Origin: Roseiarcus sp963753135
GTDB lineage: Bacteria; Pseudomonadota; Alphaproteobacteria; Rhizobiales; Beijerinckiaceae
Length of the DNA: 64,000 nt
Assembly (NCBI GenBank): GCA_963753135.1
Contig: CAVWBA010000015.1
Span: 62,001-126,000 of the forward strand
Direction: 5' to 3'
The position numbers and the translations under genes are program-made. The notes under the pieces were generated by a model. The model worked only from the letters and a program-made list of their open reading frames with translations. It was not told the origin of the DNA and ran no database searches. Numbering within the stretch: position 1 is the first letter of the stretch; every line of letters starts with the position of its first letter. This document shows positions 54,518-64,000 of the stretch, in pieces.

Positions 54518-55723
54518 TTATACAGGAAGCGCGCAAGATGCAAGCTCCGCGTCCATCGCGCGGAACGGACTGCGGCGCACGCCGCGGCTTTGCCAGGACC
54601 CCGTTAGGGTCTGGCGGAACTCTTGCGCGAGCTCCTTGAGGATCGCGTCGCCCATTTCGCTTGTCGACACCGACGCGCCGTCTTCGCCTTTGATGTCCGC
54701 GGTTCGGTATCCGGCGGCGAGCACTGCGGCGATCGCAGCGTCGAGCCGGTCGGCGGCGGCATGAAGCCCGAACGAATAGCGCAAGGCCATGCCGAACGAA
54801 CCGATCATCGCGATCGGGTTGGCAACTCCCTTGCCGGCGATGTCCGGCGCCGATCCATGAACCGGCTCATAGAGCGCCTTGCGCCGGCCGCTCTTCGGAT
54901 CGGCGTCGCCGAGCGAGGCGGAGGGCAGCATGCCGAGCGAGCCCGTCAGCATGGCCGCGACATCGGACAGCATGTCGCCAAACAAGTTGTCCGTGACGAT
55001 GACGTCGAACTGCTTGGGCCAGCGGACCAGCTGCATGCCAAGGGCGTCGGCGAGCTGATGCTCGAGCTTGACGTCCGAAAACTCGCGCTTGTGCAGCGCG
55101 GTCATCACCTCGTTCCACAGCACGCCCGACTTCATCACATTGCGCTTCTCGGCCGAGGTCACCTTATTGCCGCGGTTGCGGGCGAGCTCGAAAGCGGTGC
55201 GGCCGATCCGCTCGATTTCGTAGGTGTCGTAGACCTGCGTATCGATCGCTCGCTTCTGACCGTTGCCGAGATCCTTGATCTCCTTGGGCTCGCCGAAATA
55301 GACGCCGCCGGTGAGCTCGCGCACGATCATGATGTCGAGGCCTTCGACAACCTCGGGCTTGAGCGACGATGCGGAAGCGAGCGCCGGATAGCAGATCGCC
55401 GGACGCAAATTGGCGTAAAGGCCGAGCTCCTTGCGCAGACGCAAAAGCCCCGCTTCGGGGCGGACGTCATAAGGAACGCCGTCCCATTTCGGGCCTCCCA
55501 CCGCGGCCAGGAAGACCGCGTCCGCGGCTTGCGCCAGCGCCATATCCGAGTCGGCGATCGCTTGCCCGTGCTTGTCATAGGCGCCGCCGCCGACCAGCCC
55601 TTTCTCGATCTCGAATTTGGCGGCGCCCTCGCGATTGAAATGATCGATAATCTTCTCGAGTTCGGCCATAACCTCGGGGCCGATGCCGTCGCCAGGAAAG
55701 AGCAGGAGCTTAAAGGTCGCCAT
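54518..55723 (-). CDS. leuB: 3-Isopropylmalate dehydrogenase with an unusual C-terminal tail
   Basis: Oxidatively decarboxylates 3-isopropylmalate in leucine synthesis. Family marks: LLLFPGDGIGPEVMAELEKI, LRLRKELGLYANLRPAICYP, VRELTGGVYFGEPKEI, VTDNLFGDMLSDVAAMLTGS, and YEPVHGSAPDIAGKGVANPI. The usual protein ends at about residue 370 with MGDAI-type sequence; here another roughly 30 residues follow (REFRQTLT-like, then GSWQSRGVRRSPFR). This may be real or a lost stop codon. It is divergent from holA. Confidence 0.93.
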   Translation of the reverse strand: MATFKLLLFPGDGIGPEVMAELEKIIDHFNREGAAKFEIEKGLVGGGAYDKHGQAIADSDMALAQAADAVFLAAVGGPKWDGVPYDVRPEAGLLRLRKELGLYANLRPAICYPALASASSLKPEVVEGLDIMIVRELTGGVYFGEPKEIKDLGNGQKRAIDTQVYDTYEIERIGRTAFELARNRGNKVTSAEKRNVMKSGVLWNEVMTALHKREFSDVKLEHQLADALGMQLVRWPKQFDVIVTDNLFGDMLSDVAAMLTGSLGMLPSASLGDADPKSGRRKALYEPVHGSAPDIAGKGVANPIAMIGSFGMALRYSFGLHAAADRLDAAIAAVLAAGYRTADIKGEDGASVSTSEMGDAILKELAQEFRQTLTGSWQSRGVRRSPFRAMDAELASCALPV

Positions 55724-55853
55724 GTTCCGTTACGTTGCGTCAGGGGGAAGCGGGGTGGTGTGCTAGACGATTTCCGCCGGCGCGAAAGCCTGGATTCGCC
55801 TCAATCAGGCCGACGCCGACGAATAGGAAGGCCCTTACGCGTTTGGCGAGACC

Positions 55854-56885
55854 ATGAGCATCGTAAACAGCGCCGCCGCCGACGGCTTCATTCAGCGATT
55901 GCCGAAGGAGATCCGCTTCTGCCTGGTTCACGGGCTCGACGAGGGCCTCGCGCACGAGCGCGTGAAGGCCATCCTTCGCAGCCGGATCGGCGACGATTCG
56001 GACCCGATGCGGCTTGTGCGCCTCGAGGGCGATGCAGTCGCGCGTGATCCGGGCGCGCTTGCCGATGAAGCCTACGCGATTTCGATGTTCGGCGGCGACA
56101 GAGTGATCTGGATCGACGCGCAGGGGCGCGATCTCTTGCCAGCGCTCGAGCCTCTATTCGCCCGTGCGCTGACCGACTGCACGATCGTCATCAAGGCGGG
56201 ACAACTCAAGAAGGGAACGGGCTTAAGGGCCGCGTTCGAAAGTTCCGCCGCGCGCGCTTCGATCGAGTGCTATCCCGACAATTCTGGCGCCCTTGAATCT
56301 CTCATCGATGCGGAAGCCCGCGCTGCGGGCCTTGTCATTACGCCGGACGCGCGCGCAGCGCTCATCCACATGGTCGGAGCCGATCGACGAACCACGCGGG
56401 GAGAGATCGCCAAGCTCATGCTTTATGCGCGAGGGCAGTCGCAGATCACCACGGAAGACGTGGAGGCGATCGTCGCGGACGCGGCGCCGTCCAATCTCGA
56501 CCAGGTCATCGACGATGCCCTGCTTGGCGACCTGCCCGCGGTCGAGGCCTCGCTTTCCCGGTTCTTCCACGAGGGGGGCGAAGCGGACTATCTGATGATC
56601 CGGCTCGTCGCGCGATTGACGCTGTTGCATCGACTTAGGCTTGAGATGGATCAGGGCCGGCCGTTCGAAGCCGCGTGTCAGGCTCTGTTCGTGAAGCTGC
56701 CGATGTCGGCGCGCCGCGCGCTGGCCAAACAGGCGGAGCGCTGGACCACGGACTCGATCGCCGAGCGCCTGCCCGCAATTCGGCAAGCGAGCGCGCGGGT
56801 TCGGACCGACACGCAGCTCGCCGACGTTCTGGCGACGCGCGCTTTGTGGACACTGGCGTCGCGGCGGCGCGGGGCGAGACGTTGA
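55854..56885 (+). CDS. holA: DNA polymerase III delta subunit
   Basis: The clamp-loader delta subunit opens the sliding clamp. The 343-residue product has the delta features: IRFCLVHGLDEGLAHERVKA at the N-terminal AAA-like domain, DEAYAISMFGGDRVIWIDAQ, IVIKAGQLKKGTGLRAAFES, IHMVGADRRTTRGEIAKLML and the C-terminal collar helices with MIRLVARLTLLHRLRLEMDQ. It is near parAB in many alphaproteobacteria, although here genes intervene. Confidence 0.92.
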   Translation: MSIVNSAAADGFIQRLPKEIRFCLVHGLDEGLAHERVKAILRSRIGDDSDPMRLVRLEGDAVARDPGALADEAYAISMFGGDRVIWIDAQGRDLLPALEPLFARALTDCTIVIKAGQLKKGTGLRAAFESSAARASIECYPDNSGALESLIDAEARAAGLVITPDARAALIHMVGADRRTTRGEIAKLMLYARGQSQITTEDVEAIVADAAPSNLDQVIDDALLGDLPAVEASLSRFFHEGGEADYLMIRLVARLTLLHRLRLEMDQGRPFEAACQALFVKLPMSARRALAKQAERWTTDSIAERLPAIRQASARVRTDTQLADVLATRALWTLASRRRGARR

Positions 56886-57580
56886 GCCGGGCGTCGTGCT
56901 GTTAGCCATTACACGCCTAAGTGTCAATTGTAATGGCCTATCGATTTGGGTTTTCTTGGCGGCTGGCTGTTTTGCCGCGAAAGCCCCCGATTATCCCTAT
57001 TGGATTCTCTTGGATTTCCTTGGATTCTCTCGTCCGAATCGAGACTTATCAATGGGTTACGCGGGATTTTCGTCAGAGTTATTTTCGCGTCGCCTTCCCC
57101 TGGTATTGAGAGGACGCCGCAACGGGAGGGTGTGGTCGAGGCCATTCGGAAGGGCAGGATTTTCATGGGACAAGCTTAATCCAGTTTCTGATTTTCTGCA
57201 ATCAATTGTCGTCTGACGCCGCTCCATTGTTGGCTCGTCTGCGCTGGTGGCTCATGTTTGCCAAAGCGATCCGTCTTGGATAACCCTAGCGCGTCCAGAG
57301 CGATGTCAATGCACGAATCCGGCGAGAAAGACGGATAGCGGTGAGGAACGCATGACAAAAGAATTAGCGCTATGCGAAGCCAAGGCGATGGATCATGCCG
57401 ACTTGGCATGGCGCCGCCACCGACGCAGCCGCCAGACTAGGCGTCAATCGCGGCCCGCGTTAATGCCGCTAATACACGGCGAAGATAACCTCTCGAAGCG
57501 CAATGAATCGCATAGCCACACGCTGACGGACTAGATTGATCTTTGCCCTACCATTTCCATCATAAGGCCGGAGCGCGTCT
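56886..57580. other. Intergenic region containing repeat copy D
   Basis: About 695 bp. Copy D of the dispersed repeat lies at 56986-57078. A short open frame at 57352-57534 (+) has a reasonable ribosome binding site (GAGGAACGCATG) but its 60-residue, Arg-rich product resembles no known protein; I do not count it as a gene. Confidence 0.45.
56986..57078 (+). repeat. Dispersed intergenic repeat, copy D
   Basis: TTGGATT-type direct repeats (TTGGATTCTCTTGGATTTCC), then the core (57031-57061) CCGAATCGAGACTTATCAAT then GGGTTACG. The most diverged copy outside the core. Confidence 0.65.
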
Positions 57581-59391
57581 CTATTGCTGCTCAAGTTCCT
57601 CGCGCAGGATCTCCAGCCCGAGCCATTCGTCCTCGGCGCCGGCCAGCGCATCGCGCAGCTCCCCGTAGGCTTTCGTCGCGGCCGTGAACGCGGCTGGCTC
57701 GCGGGCGGGAAGGTCGGCGTCGGCGAGCTTGCGCTCCAACCGATCGAGGTCAGCGCGAAGCTTTTCGATCTTTCCCGGCAGCGTCTCGAGGGCTCGCTTC
57801 TCGTTGAAGCCGAGCTTGCGTTTTGGCGCGTCCCTTTCTGGCGCGGGCGCCTTATCGGCCTTTACCGGCGTCGCCGCCGGCGCGGCGAGCGGACCCGCCA
57901 GCCCGTAGCCGCGTTGGGCGACCATGTCGGAATAGCCGCCGGCATATTCGACCCAACGCCCATCCCCGTCGCCGACAATGACCGACGTCGCCACGCGATC
58001 GAGAAAGTCGCGGTCGTGGCTGACGAGGAGGATCGTTCCGGCATAGTCGCCGAGCAATTCCTGAAGGAGATCGAGCGTCTCGATGTCGAGGTCATTGGTC
58101 GGCTCGTCCAGAACCATCAGATTGGACGGCCTCGCCAAGGCCCTCGCGAGCATGAGCCGGCCGCGCTCGCCACCGGACAATTTTCCGATCGGCGTGCGCG
58201 CCTGCTCCGGGGGGAACAGGAAATCGCGCATATAGCCCATAACGTGCCGCCGTTCGCCGTTGATCGTCACATAATCGCTGCCGCCGCCGGTCAGCGCGTC
58301 GACGAGGGTCGTCGCCGGCTCGAGCGAGGCGCGCCCCTGATCGAGAGCCGCCATCGTGACATTCGCGCCCAGACGCACCGAGCCGGAGTCAGGCGCGAGC
58401 GCGCCGGTTAAGAGGTTGATGAGCGTCGTCTTGCCCGCGCCGTTCGCGCCGACGATTCCGATCCGGTCGCGGCGCATGACGCGCAACGAAAAGTCGCGCA
58501 CGACCGTCCGGTCGCCATAAGCCTTGCTGATCCGCTCGGCCTCGATCACCAGCGCGCCCGACGCTTTCGTGTCTTGCGCGATCATGGCGGCTGCGCCGAC
58601 CGACCGCAGCGCCTCGCGTCGCTCGCGCCTGAGATCGGCGAGCTCGCCCACACGCCGCATGTTGCGCTTGCGGCGCGCGGTGACGCCGTAGCGCATCCAG
58701 TGCTCTTCGTTCACGATCTTGCGATCGAGCTTGTGACGCTCGAGCTCCTCCTCCTCGAGCTTCTGGTCGCGCCAGGCCTCGAACGCGCCGAAGCCCTGAT
58801 CGAGGCGGCGCGTGCGGCCGCGATCGAGCCAGATCGTTGCGCGGGTCAGGTCGGCGAGCAGGCGCTTGTCATGGCTGATGAGCGCCAGCGCCGAGCGGCT
58901 CATGGCAAGGCGCGCCTCCAGCCACTCGATCGCAATGAGATCGAGGTGATTGGTGGGCTCGTCCAAGAGCAGGATGTCGGGCTCGGGGCTCAAGGTCCTG
59001 ACCAGCGCGGCCCGCCGCGCCTCGCCGCCGGAAAGCCGGGCCGGATCGGCCGCCGGGTCGACCCCGAGCTCGGCCATCATCGCCCTCGCCGCATACGGGT
59101 CATCGAATTCGCTCAAGCCCGCAAGCACATAGTCGAGAATTGTCGCGAAAGCCGGACATGTCCGGCTCCTGCGGCAGATAGGCGAGGCGCGCGGAGGGCT
59201 GGACGAAGCGCGATCCACGCGTCGGCCTTCATCTGCCCCGCCGCGATCCGGAACAAGGTCGACTTGCCCGACCCGTTGCGTCCGACGACGGCGATACGGT
59301 CGCCCGCGGAAATTGACAGTTCCGCCCCGTCCAGAAGCGGCGCGCCGCCTAGCGTCAGGCCAGTGTCTCGCAATTGTAGGAGGGGCGGCAT
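57581..59391 (-). CDS. uup: ABC-F family ATPase of the Uup type, frame broken twice
   Basis: About 600 residues with two ABC cassettes and no membrane part. Cassette 1: Walker A VVGRNGSGKSTLFRIAAGQ, signature DPARLSGGEARRAALVRTLS, Walker B DILLLDEPTNHLDLIAIEWL. The linker ERHKLDRKIVNEEHW follows. Cassette 2: GIVGANGAGKTTLINLLTGA, IGKLSGGERGRLMLARALAR, NLMVLDEPTNDLDIETLDLL. The C-terminal coiled coil (LGFNEKRALETLPGKIEKLR) is that of Uup. ABC-F proteins act on the ribosome or, for Uup, transposon excision and ribosome assembly. Breaks at about 59217 and at 59148-59150 (each an extra A on the plus strand); repair gives GSRFVQPSARLAYLPQEPDM then SGFATILDYVLAGL. Start ATG 59391. Confidence 0.88.
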
Positions 59392-59453
59392 AGAATTAAG
59401 TCCGTACGCGGCGGCGTGACGCTTAACGGCAAGCGGGGAAAAGGAAAAGGCCC

Positions 59454-61112
59454 ATGGCGACGAAGGAGACTTTAGCGGCGTTGGCGAAATTGGACGGCTT
59501 GCGCGAGGCCACGCTCGCGCGAACGGCGCGGAAAGATTTCGCCGACGATCCGGCACGGTTTAAAGAGTTCAGCGTCACCCTCGACGATCTCCTGTTCGAC
59601 TATTCCAAGCAGCGCATCGACGCCGCGGTCTTAAGCGCGCTCGTCGAGCTCGCCAAGGCCTGCGGGGTCGAGGCCAAGCGCGCGGCGATGTTCGCCGGCG
59701 AGAAGATCAACGTCACCGAGAAGCGCGCCGTCTTGCACACGGCTCTCCGGAATTTCTCCGGCAAGCCGGTGCTGGTCGACGGCAAGGACGTCATGCCCGA
59801 GGTGATCGGCGTGCGGGAAAAGATGCTGACCTTCGCGGCGGATGTGCGCGAGGGCCGGGTGCGGGGCGCGCTGGGCCAGCCGATGACGGACGTCATCAAT
59901 ATCGGCATTGGCGGATCCGACCTTGGTCCCGCAATGGCCACGCGCGCGCTCGCGCCGTTCGCGCCGCCGCAGCTGCGCAGCCATTTCGTCTCCAACGTCG
60001 ACGGCGCCGACATCGGCGATACGTTGCGCGGGCTCGATCCGTCGCGGACTTTGTTCATCGTCTCGTCGAAGACTTTCACCACGGTCGAGACGATGACCAA
60101 CGCGGCGACCGCGCGCGCCTGGATCGCCCAGGGCGTCGGCGAGGCGGCGGTCGGCGACCATTTCGCCGCTGTCTCAACTCAGCTCGACAAGGTGGCTGAG
60201 TTCGGCATCCAGCCGACGCGGGTGTTCGGCTTCTGGGACTGGGTCGGCGGCCGCTATTCGGTCTGGTCGAGCATCGGGCTGCCGCTCGCGATCGCCATCG
60301 GACCTGACCGCTTCAACGAATTCCTCCGCGGCGGCTACGAGATCGACGAGCACTTCCGGGAAGCGCCGATCGAGCGAAACATCCCGATCCTGATGGGGCT
60401 CTTGAGCTGCTGGAACCGCAACGTCCTCGGGCACGCCACGCACGGCGTGATCCCATACGACCAGCGGCTCGGGCGCTTCCCCGCCTATCTCCAGCAATTG
60501 CAGATGGAGAGCAACGGCAAGCATGTCCAGCTCGACGGCTCGCCGTGCAACACGGCGACCGGCCCGGTGGTGTGGGGCGAGCCCGGCACCAACGGCCAGC
60601 ACGCCTTCTTCCAGCTCATCCATCAGGGCACGGAGATCATTCCCTTGGACCTCCTTGTCGCGGCGACGCCGACCGACGCTGACGGGCATCATCACGATCT
60701 TCTGGTCGCCAATTGCCTCGCGCAGGGCCAAGCCCTGATGCATGGCCGCACCCCCGCGGAGGCCGAGGCGATCACCCACAAGCAGGGGGCGAGCGAGGCC
60801 GAGGCGCGTCGGCTCGCGCCGCACAAGAGCTTTTCCGGCAGCCGCCCGACGAGCACGTTCCTCTACCGTCGCCTCGATCCGCGCACGCTCGGGCGGCTCA
60901 TCGCCCTTTACGAGCACAAAGTGTTCACCGAAGGCGCCGTCTGGGACATCAACTCGTTCGACCAATGGGGCGTCGAACTGGGCAAGGAGCTTGCCTTGAG
61001 CCTGGCGCCGATCGTCAGCGACGCGGCCGCGAAGACAAACGAACTCGATCCGTCGACGGCTGGGCTGGTGGCGCATCTGCGCGAGCTTCGCGGGGCGAGC
61101 GGGAGCGCCTGA
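59454..61112 (+). CDS. pgi: Glucose-6-phosphate isomerase
   Basis: Interconverts glucose 6-phosphate and fructose 6-phosphate. The 552-residue product has VINIGIGGSDLGPAMATRAL, FIVSSKTFTTVETMTNAAT, FGFWDWVGGRYSVWSSIGLP, QLQMESNGKHVQLDG, PGTNGQHAFFQLIHQGTEII, and SFDQWGVELGKELA with the catalytic Lys. Divergent from the ABC-F gene with a 62-bp gap. With zwf it handles glucose 6-phosphate at the branch between glycolysis and the pentose phosphate route. Confidence 0.96.
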   Translation: MATKETLAALAKLDGLREATLARTARKDFADDPARFKEFSVTLDDLLFDYSKQRIDAAVLSALVELAKACGVEAKRAAMFAGEKINVTEKRAVLHTALRNFSGKPVLVDGKDVMPEVIGVREKMLTFAADVREGRVRGALGQPMTDVINIGIGGSDLGPAMATRALAPFAPPQLRSHFVSNVDGADIGDTLRGLDPSRTLFIVSSKTFTTVETMTNAATARAWIAQGVGEAAVGDHFAAVSTQLDKVAEFGIQPTRVFGFWDWVGGRYSVWSSIGLPLAIAIGPDRFNEFLRGGYEIDEHFREAPIERNIPILMGLLSCWNRNVLGHATHGVIPYDQRLGRFPAYLQQLQMESNGKHVQLDGSPCNTATGPVVWGEPGTNGQHAFFQLIHQGTEIIPLDLLVAATPTDADGHHHDLLVANCLAQGQALMHGRTPAEAEAITHKQGASEAEARRLAPHKSFSGSRPTSTFLYRRLDPRTLGRLIALYEHKVFTEGAVWDINSFDQWGVELGKELALSLAPIVSDAAAKTNELDPSTAGLVAHLRELRGASGSA

Positions 61113-61382
61113 GGGCCGTGTGAACACAGATACGGAGCGGTTGGGGCAGACTGTTCGCGGGGTGCGCCTTCTATGCCGTAAAATCTTGGCCGATTGCCGG
61201 CGGTTGAGAGATTCGAACAGACAATAGCTTATTGTAGAGGTCACGCGCTCTCGCAGGAAGTCGTACGTATTCTCCCCTTTATAGTCACCGCTTGTAAGAG
61301 GCGCGCCGCGCCAGCTAAAGCTCGGCCATTCCCACGCGCCTCCTGTTATCAGATCAGAGGATGTCGTATATTAAACAAAACG
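61113..61382. other. Intergenic region after pgi
   Basis: No gene or element recognised. AT content rises toward 61.3 kb, marking the left side of an AT-rich patch. Confidence 0.35.
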
Positions 61383-61724
61383 TTACGTCAGATAGAAAGT
61401 GACCAGCGTGTCGAGGGGCGAGCCAGGAGTGACTGTCAGAGCAAATTCTATTCTATCGGCATAATTAGTTCTTATCCCAGGCATTGGCCACTCATTTCGC
61501 CCCCACACGTTCCATGCTTCAAGCGAATACTGAACAGGATTTAGAGGCGTCACTTGCAAAATAGTCGTTACTACTGATGGTGCAGTATAGTCATAGAAGA
61601 TCGTCAACCACTGATTATGCACCGTATCAAAATAATTAAGCCTCAGCCTACTTGCTTCCGTTAAGATCCTCGAATATTGTACTTTCAGAGGTGTTTTTGC
61701 CGCTACATTTACAATCGGATCCAT
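61383..61724 (-). CDS. Orphan beta-rich protein in AT-rich DNA
   Basis: A 113-residue product that I do not recognise. ATG 61724 is preceded by GGAGGA at ideal spacing; an ATG at 61736 has none. The sequence is rich in aromatic and beta-forming residues (LRLNYFDTVHNQWLTIFYDY, VVTTILQVTPLNPVQYSLEA), has no cysteine and no signal peptide, and ends in strands (DTLVTFYLT). This looks like a beta-sandwich. The gene and its flanks are visibly AT-richer than everything around them, so it was probably gained by transfer. Function unknown. Confidence 0.5.
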   Translation of the reverse strand: MDPIVNVAAKTPLKVQYSRILTEASRLRLNYFDTVHNQWLTIFYDYTAPSVVTTILQVTPLNPVQYSLEAWNVWGRNEWPMPGIRTNYADRIEFALTVTPGSPLDTLVTFYLT

Positions 61725-62273
61725 AATATCCTCCATATATGCATGACCTATGGCACCCGTTCTTGAACTAACCTCACTATAAAACTCGACGCTGGGTCGA
61801 TAGGGTCAGAAACAGTTTTCTCGCTTCTGACTAGATCGAAGCGATTCTGTTTTCAATAAAGCTTTGGGACCGCGGTAACCGCGTTTTAACTGTGCCCTAT
61901 TTTGGTAGGTTGTCAATAGAAAGAGTTGAACATCGGCCGGCTCCCAAACCACCAAACTTGCGGACGAGTTACCCGGGTGGATTCTCCGATTTTCGACCAC
62001 GCCTTACCAACGCGAGGACGGGACGCTAGGTGAGGAAATCGACAATTTCTTGCTGAGCTGGCCAGAGCATAGTAGTGTTTTCCGAAATACTAACATGGCC
62101 CCGGCTGGAGGTTGTCATGGCGACGCCAGACCACGGGTTTCGGCATTAGTGGCGGGGAAGTGACTTGCAAATCGCGCCCCAAACCGTTGAAATCGCTCAA
62201 AATGGACTCGCAAGGTTCCTGGCACCGCTTGCCCGTAAAGCGAGCGCTGGCGAATAGGTCGCCCCGCGGCCGC
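61725..62273. other. Intergenic AT-rich region upstream of the orphan gene
   Basis: About 550 bp with no supported gene. The part near 61.75-62.1 kb continues the AT-rich patch; from about 62.1 kb base composition returns to normal. Confidence 0.4.
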
Positions 62274-64000
62274 TCAGGACGAGGTCGGGCGTTTGCTGGC
62301 AGCCAAGCGCCGCGTAGCCTTAGCCAGCCAAGCGCGGGTCGCGGTATCCACCCGCGGGGATAGCGTCTTGCGCACGCGGGCGTGGTAATCGTCAGCCAAG
62401 CGATTTCGTCGGTGTCCAATGAGCTTCGGCTCGACTAGGGCTGAGATCGATCGGGGCGAGCGTCAGCGTCTCGAAGCCCAGCATCGGGCGTTCGCCGCCC
62501 GGAATGGTGCGCGCCTCGACCACGAGCAGGTTCTCGATCCGGATTCCGAACGCGCCGGCCGCGTAATAGCCCGGCTCGTCGGACACGATCATGCCGGGCG
62601 CGAGCGCGGTCGTTCCGCTCTTGGCGAGGCGCTGCGGGCCTTCGTGCACGGAGAGGTAGGAACCGATGCCGTGACCCGTGCCGTGGTCGAAATCGAGGCC
62701 GGCCCGCCAAAGCGCCGCGCGCGCCAGCGCGTCGATCTGCGCGCCGTTCGTTCCGGCCGGAAAGATGGCGCGAGCAACCGCGATGTGACCTTTCAGCACC
62801 CGGGTGAACCGGTCGCGCATGAGCGCGCTCGGCCGTCCGACCGCGATGGTGCGGGTGATGTCGGTCGTGCCGTCCTCGTATTGCGCGCCACTGTCGACGA
62901 GGAAGATTCCGCGCTCGATCTTCCGGTTGGACGCTTCGCTGACCCGATAATGCGGGATCGCCGAATTCGGGCCGAAGGCCGAGATGGTGGGGAACGAAAG
63001 GTCCCTGAGCGCAGGGCTCGCGCGCCGGAACGTCTCCAAGGCCTCGACGGCATCGATTTCGGTCAAGCGGCCTCGCGGCGCCTCGGCGGCGAACCAGGCG
63101 AGGAAATTCGTCATCGCCGCGCCGTCCCGCTCGTGCGCGGCGCGCGCGCCGGCGAGCTCGGCCGGATTTTTCTTCGCCTTCATGAGCGTGATCGGATCGG
63201 CGCCGATCTCGGCCTTGCCGCCCGCCCGCTCGATCGCCTGGGTCAAATAGGCCGGCACGGTCGTGGCGTCGAAGGCGACGCGCGCGCTCTTCCGGCCCAA
63301 GTCCTCGACGAAATTGAGCAGGGCGTCGGGCTCGAGCACGTCGGCCTGGCGGCTGAGACTATTGCTGCCTGAGGCGGTGAGCTTTCTTCGGTCGAAAAAC
63401 ACCACCGGACGCCCGTCAACCGGCAGATAGGCCCAGCCGAGCGGCAGCGGCGTGTAGGAGACGTCGGAACCGCGAATATTGAACAGCCACGCGAGATTGT
63501 GAGGGTCGCTGATCAGGAGACCCTGCGATGACCCTATGGCCCTACGCACGCGCGCAATCTTCGTGCCCACGCTTTCACCGGCGAAGCGCAGCTTGTGCGT
63601 CGTGATCGCGCCCAGCGGCGCCGGCGGCCGATCGAGCCAGATCGCGTCGATCGGATTCGCGTCGACGGCGACGAGCCCTGCGCCCGCCTTCTCACAGGCC
63701 GCCGTATAGCGCGCAACGGCGTCAGGAGTGTGAAGCCGCGCGTCATAGCCAAGCTTGTCGCCCGCTTTGAGATGACGCGCGATCCATTCGCTCGGCGGGT
63801 CTTCCATCACAGGACGGAACTCGAAAACGGAAGCATCCGCCTCGTTCTTGACCTGCTCGGTGTATCGTCCGTCGACGAACAGAGCCGCCGAATCCTTCAA
63901 GATGACCGCGATTCCCGCCGAGCCGGCGAATCCCGTGAGCCACCTGAGCCGCTCGGCATTGGCCGGCACATATTCGTTCTGGTGCTCGTCGGCGCGCGGA
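62274..64000 (-). CDS. M24B aminopeptidase P, 5' end outside window, frame broken three times near the 3' end
   Basis: A Xaa-Pro aminopeptidase of the large (about 600-residue) alphaproteobacterial type. Visible: LRWLTGFAGSAGIAVILKDS, AALFVDGRYTEQVKNEADAS, the catalytic domain with metal ligands FLVDSGAQYEDGTTDITRTI, GTGHGIGSYLSVHEGPQ, SDEPGYYAAGAFGIRIENLL. As given, translation stops at 62392, but homologous sequence continues: with an extra G removed at 62438-62440, an extra C removed at 62416-62417 and one base added near 62392, the protein runs on as LVEPKLIDTDEIAWLDDYHA, RVRKTLSPRVDTATRAWLAK, ending at the TGA at 62274-62276. The start codon lies beyond 64000. Confidence 0.85.

Noticed and set aside
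57352..57534. A 60-codon open frame with a good ribosome binding site
   Set aside because: The product is Arg/His-rich without resemblance to any family and lies in a repeat-bearing gap; not enough support for a gene.
61806..62000. A 64-codon minus-strand open frame in the AT-rich patch
   Set aside because: No ribosome binding site, no hydrophobic or domain pattern; likely chance.

Overview
The window is high-GC alphaproteobacterial chromosome, most likely from the Hyphomicrobiales (Beijerinckiaceae/Methylocystaceae-like; the family is my inference). The evidence is the gene order mnmE-mnmG-rsmG-parA-parB with two perfect-core parS sites, the CtrA regulators SciP and RcdA, full CtrA-type boxes (TTAA-N7-TTAA), and alphaproteobacterial families such as DUF1192. 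Most of the window is housekeeping DNA with small accessory insertions.

Layout. 0-11 kb: a lipoprotein, uvrC, an AbiTii-type defence gene, an ArsR/DUF1801/SRPBCC operon, then a signalling operon of a five-GAF histidine kinase, a receiver protein and a receiver-adenylate cyclase. 11-16 kb: a surface-polysaccharide cluster (GT2, CelD-like acyltransferase, flippase) followed by repeats and small orphan genes. 16.6-27 kb: prmA, zwf, a GNAT, a PhnD-like remnant, zapE, an alpha/beta hydrolase, polA and a beta-propeller protein. 27-35 kb: an IS630 element, dsbB/yqaA, tRNA-Leu(CAA), orphan secreted genes, creA, mtgA and a cyclase-TPR gene. 35-42 kb: an SDR, sciP, a lytic transglycosylase, mnmA, DUF1192, rcdA, a ThiE-like gene, a Sel1 protein and a pilus-type domain protein. 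42-49 kb: the chromosome segregation and tRNA modification block. 49-57 kb: RraA-like, sulfatase, an M20-metW-metX-leuB operon and holA. 57-64 kb: a Uup-type ABC-F ATPase, pgi, an AT-rich patch with an orphan gene, and an M24B aminopeptidase running off the right edge.

A striking property of this sequence is that many conserved genes, including uvrC and polA, are broken by single-base insertions or deletions, often in short homopolymers. At least eleven such breaks can be placed. All repaired frames restore family-typical sequence, so the simplest reading is uncorrected assembly indels rather than real gene decay, but that needs reads to settle. I annotate these genes as single loci and state where the frame breaks.

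The most interesting unexplained structure is non-coding: a probable CtrA-controlled small RNA between the DUF1192 gene and rcdA, a four-copy diverged intergenic repeat with a conserved core of about 30 bp, a two-copy double-hairpin repeat, and a perfect 19-bp palindrome just upstream of sciP.
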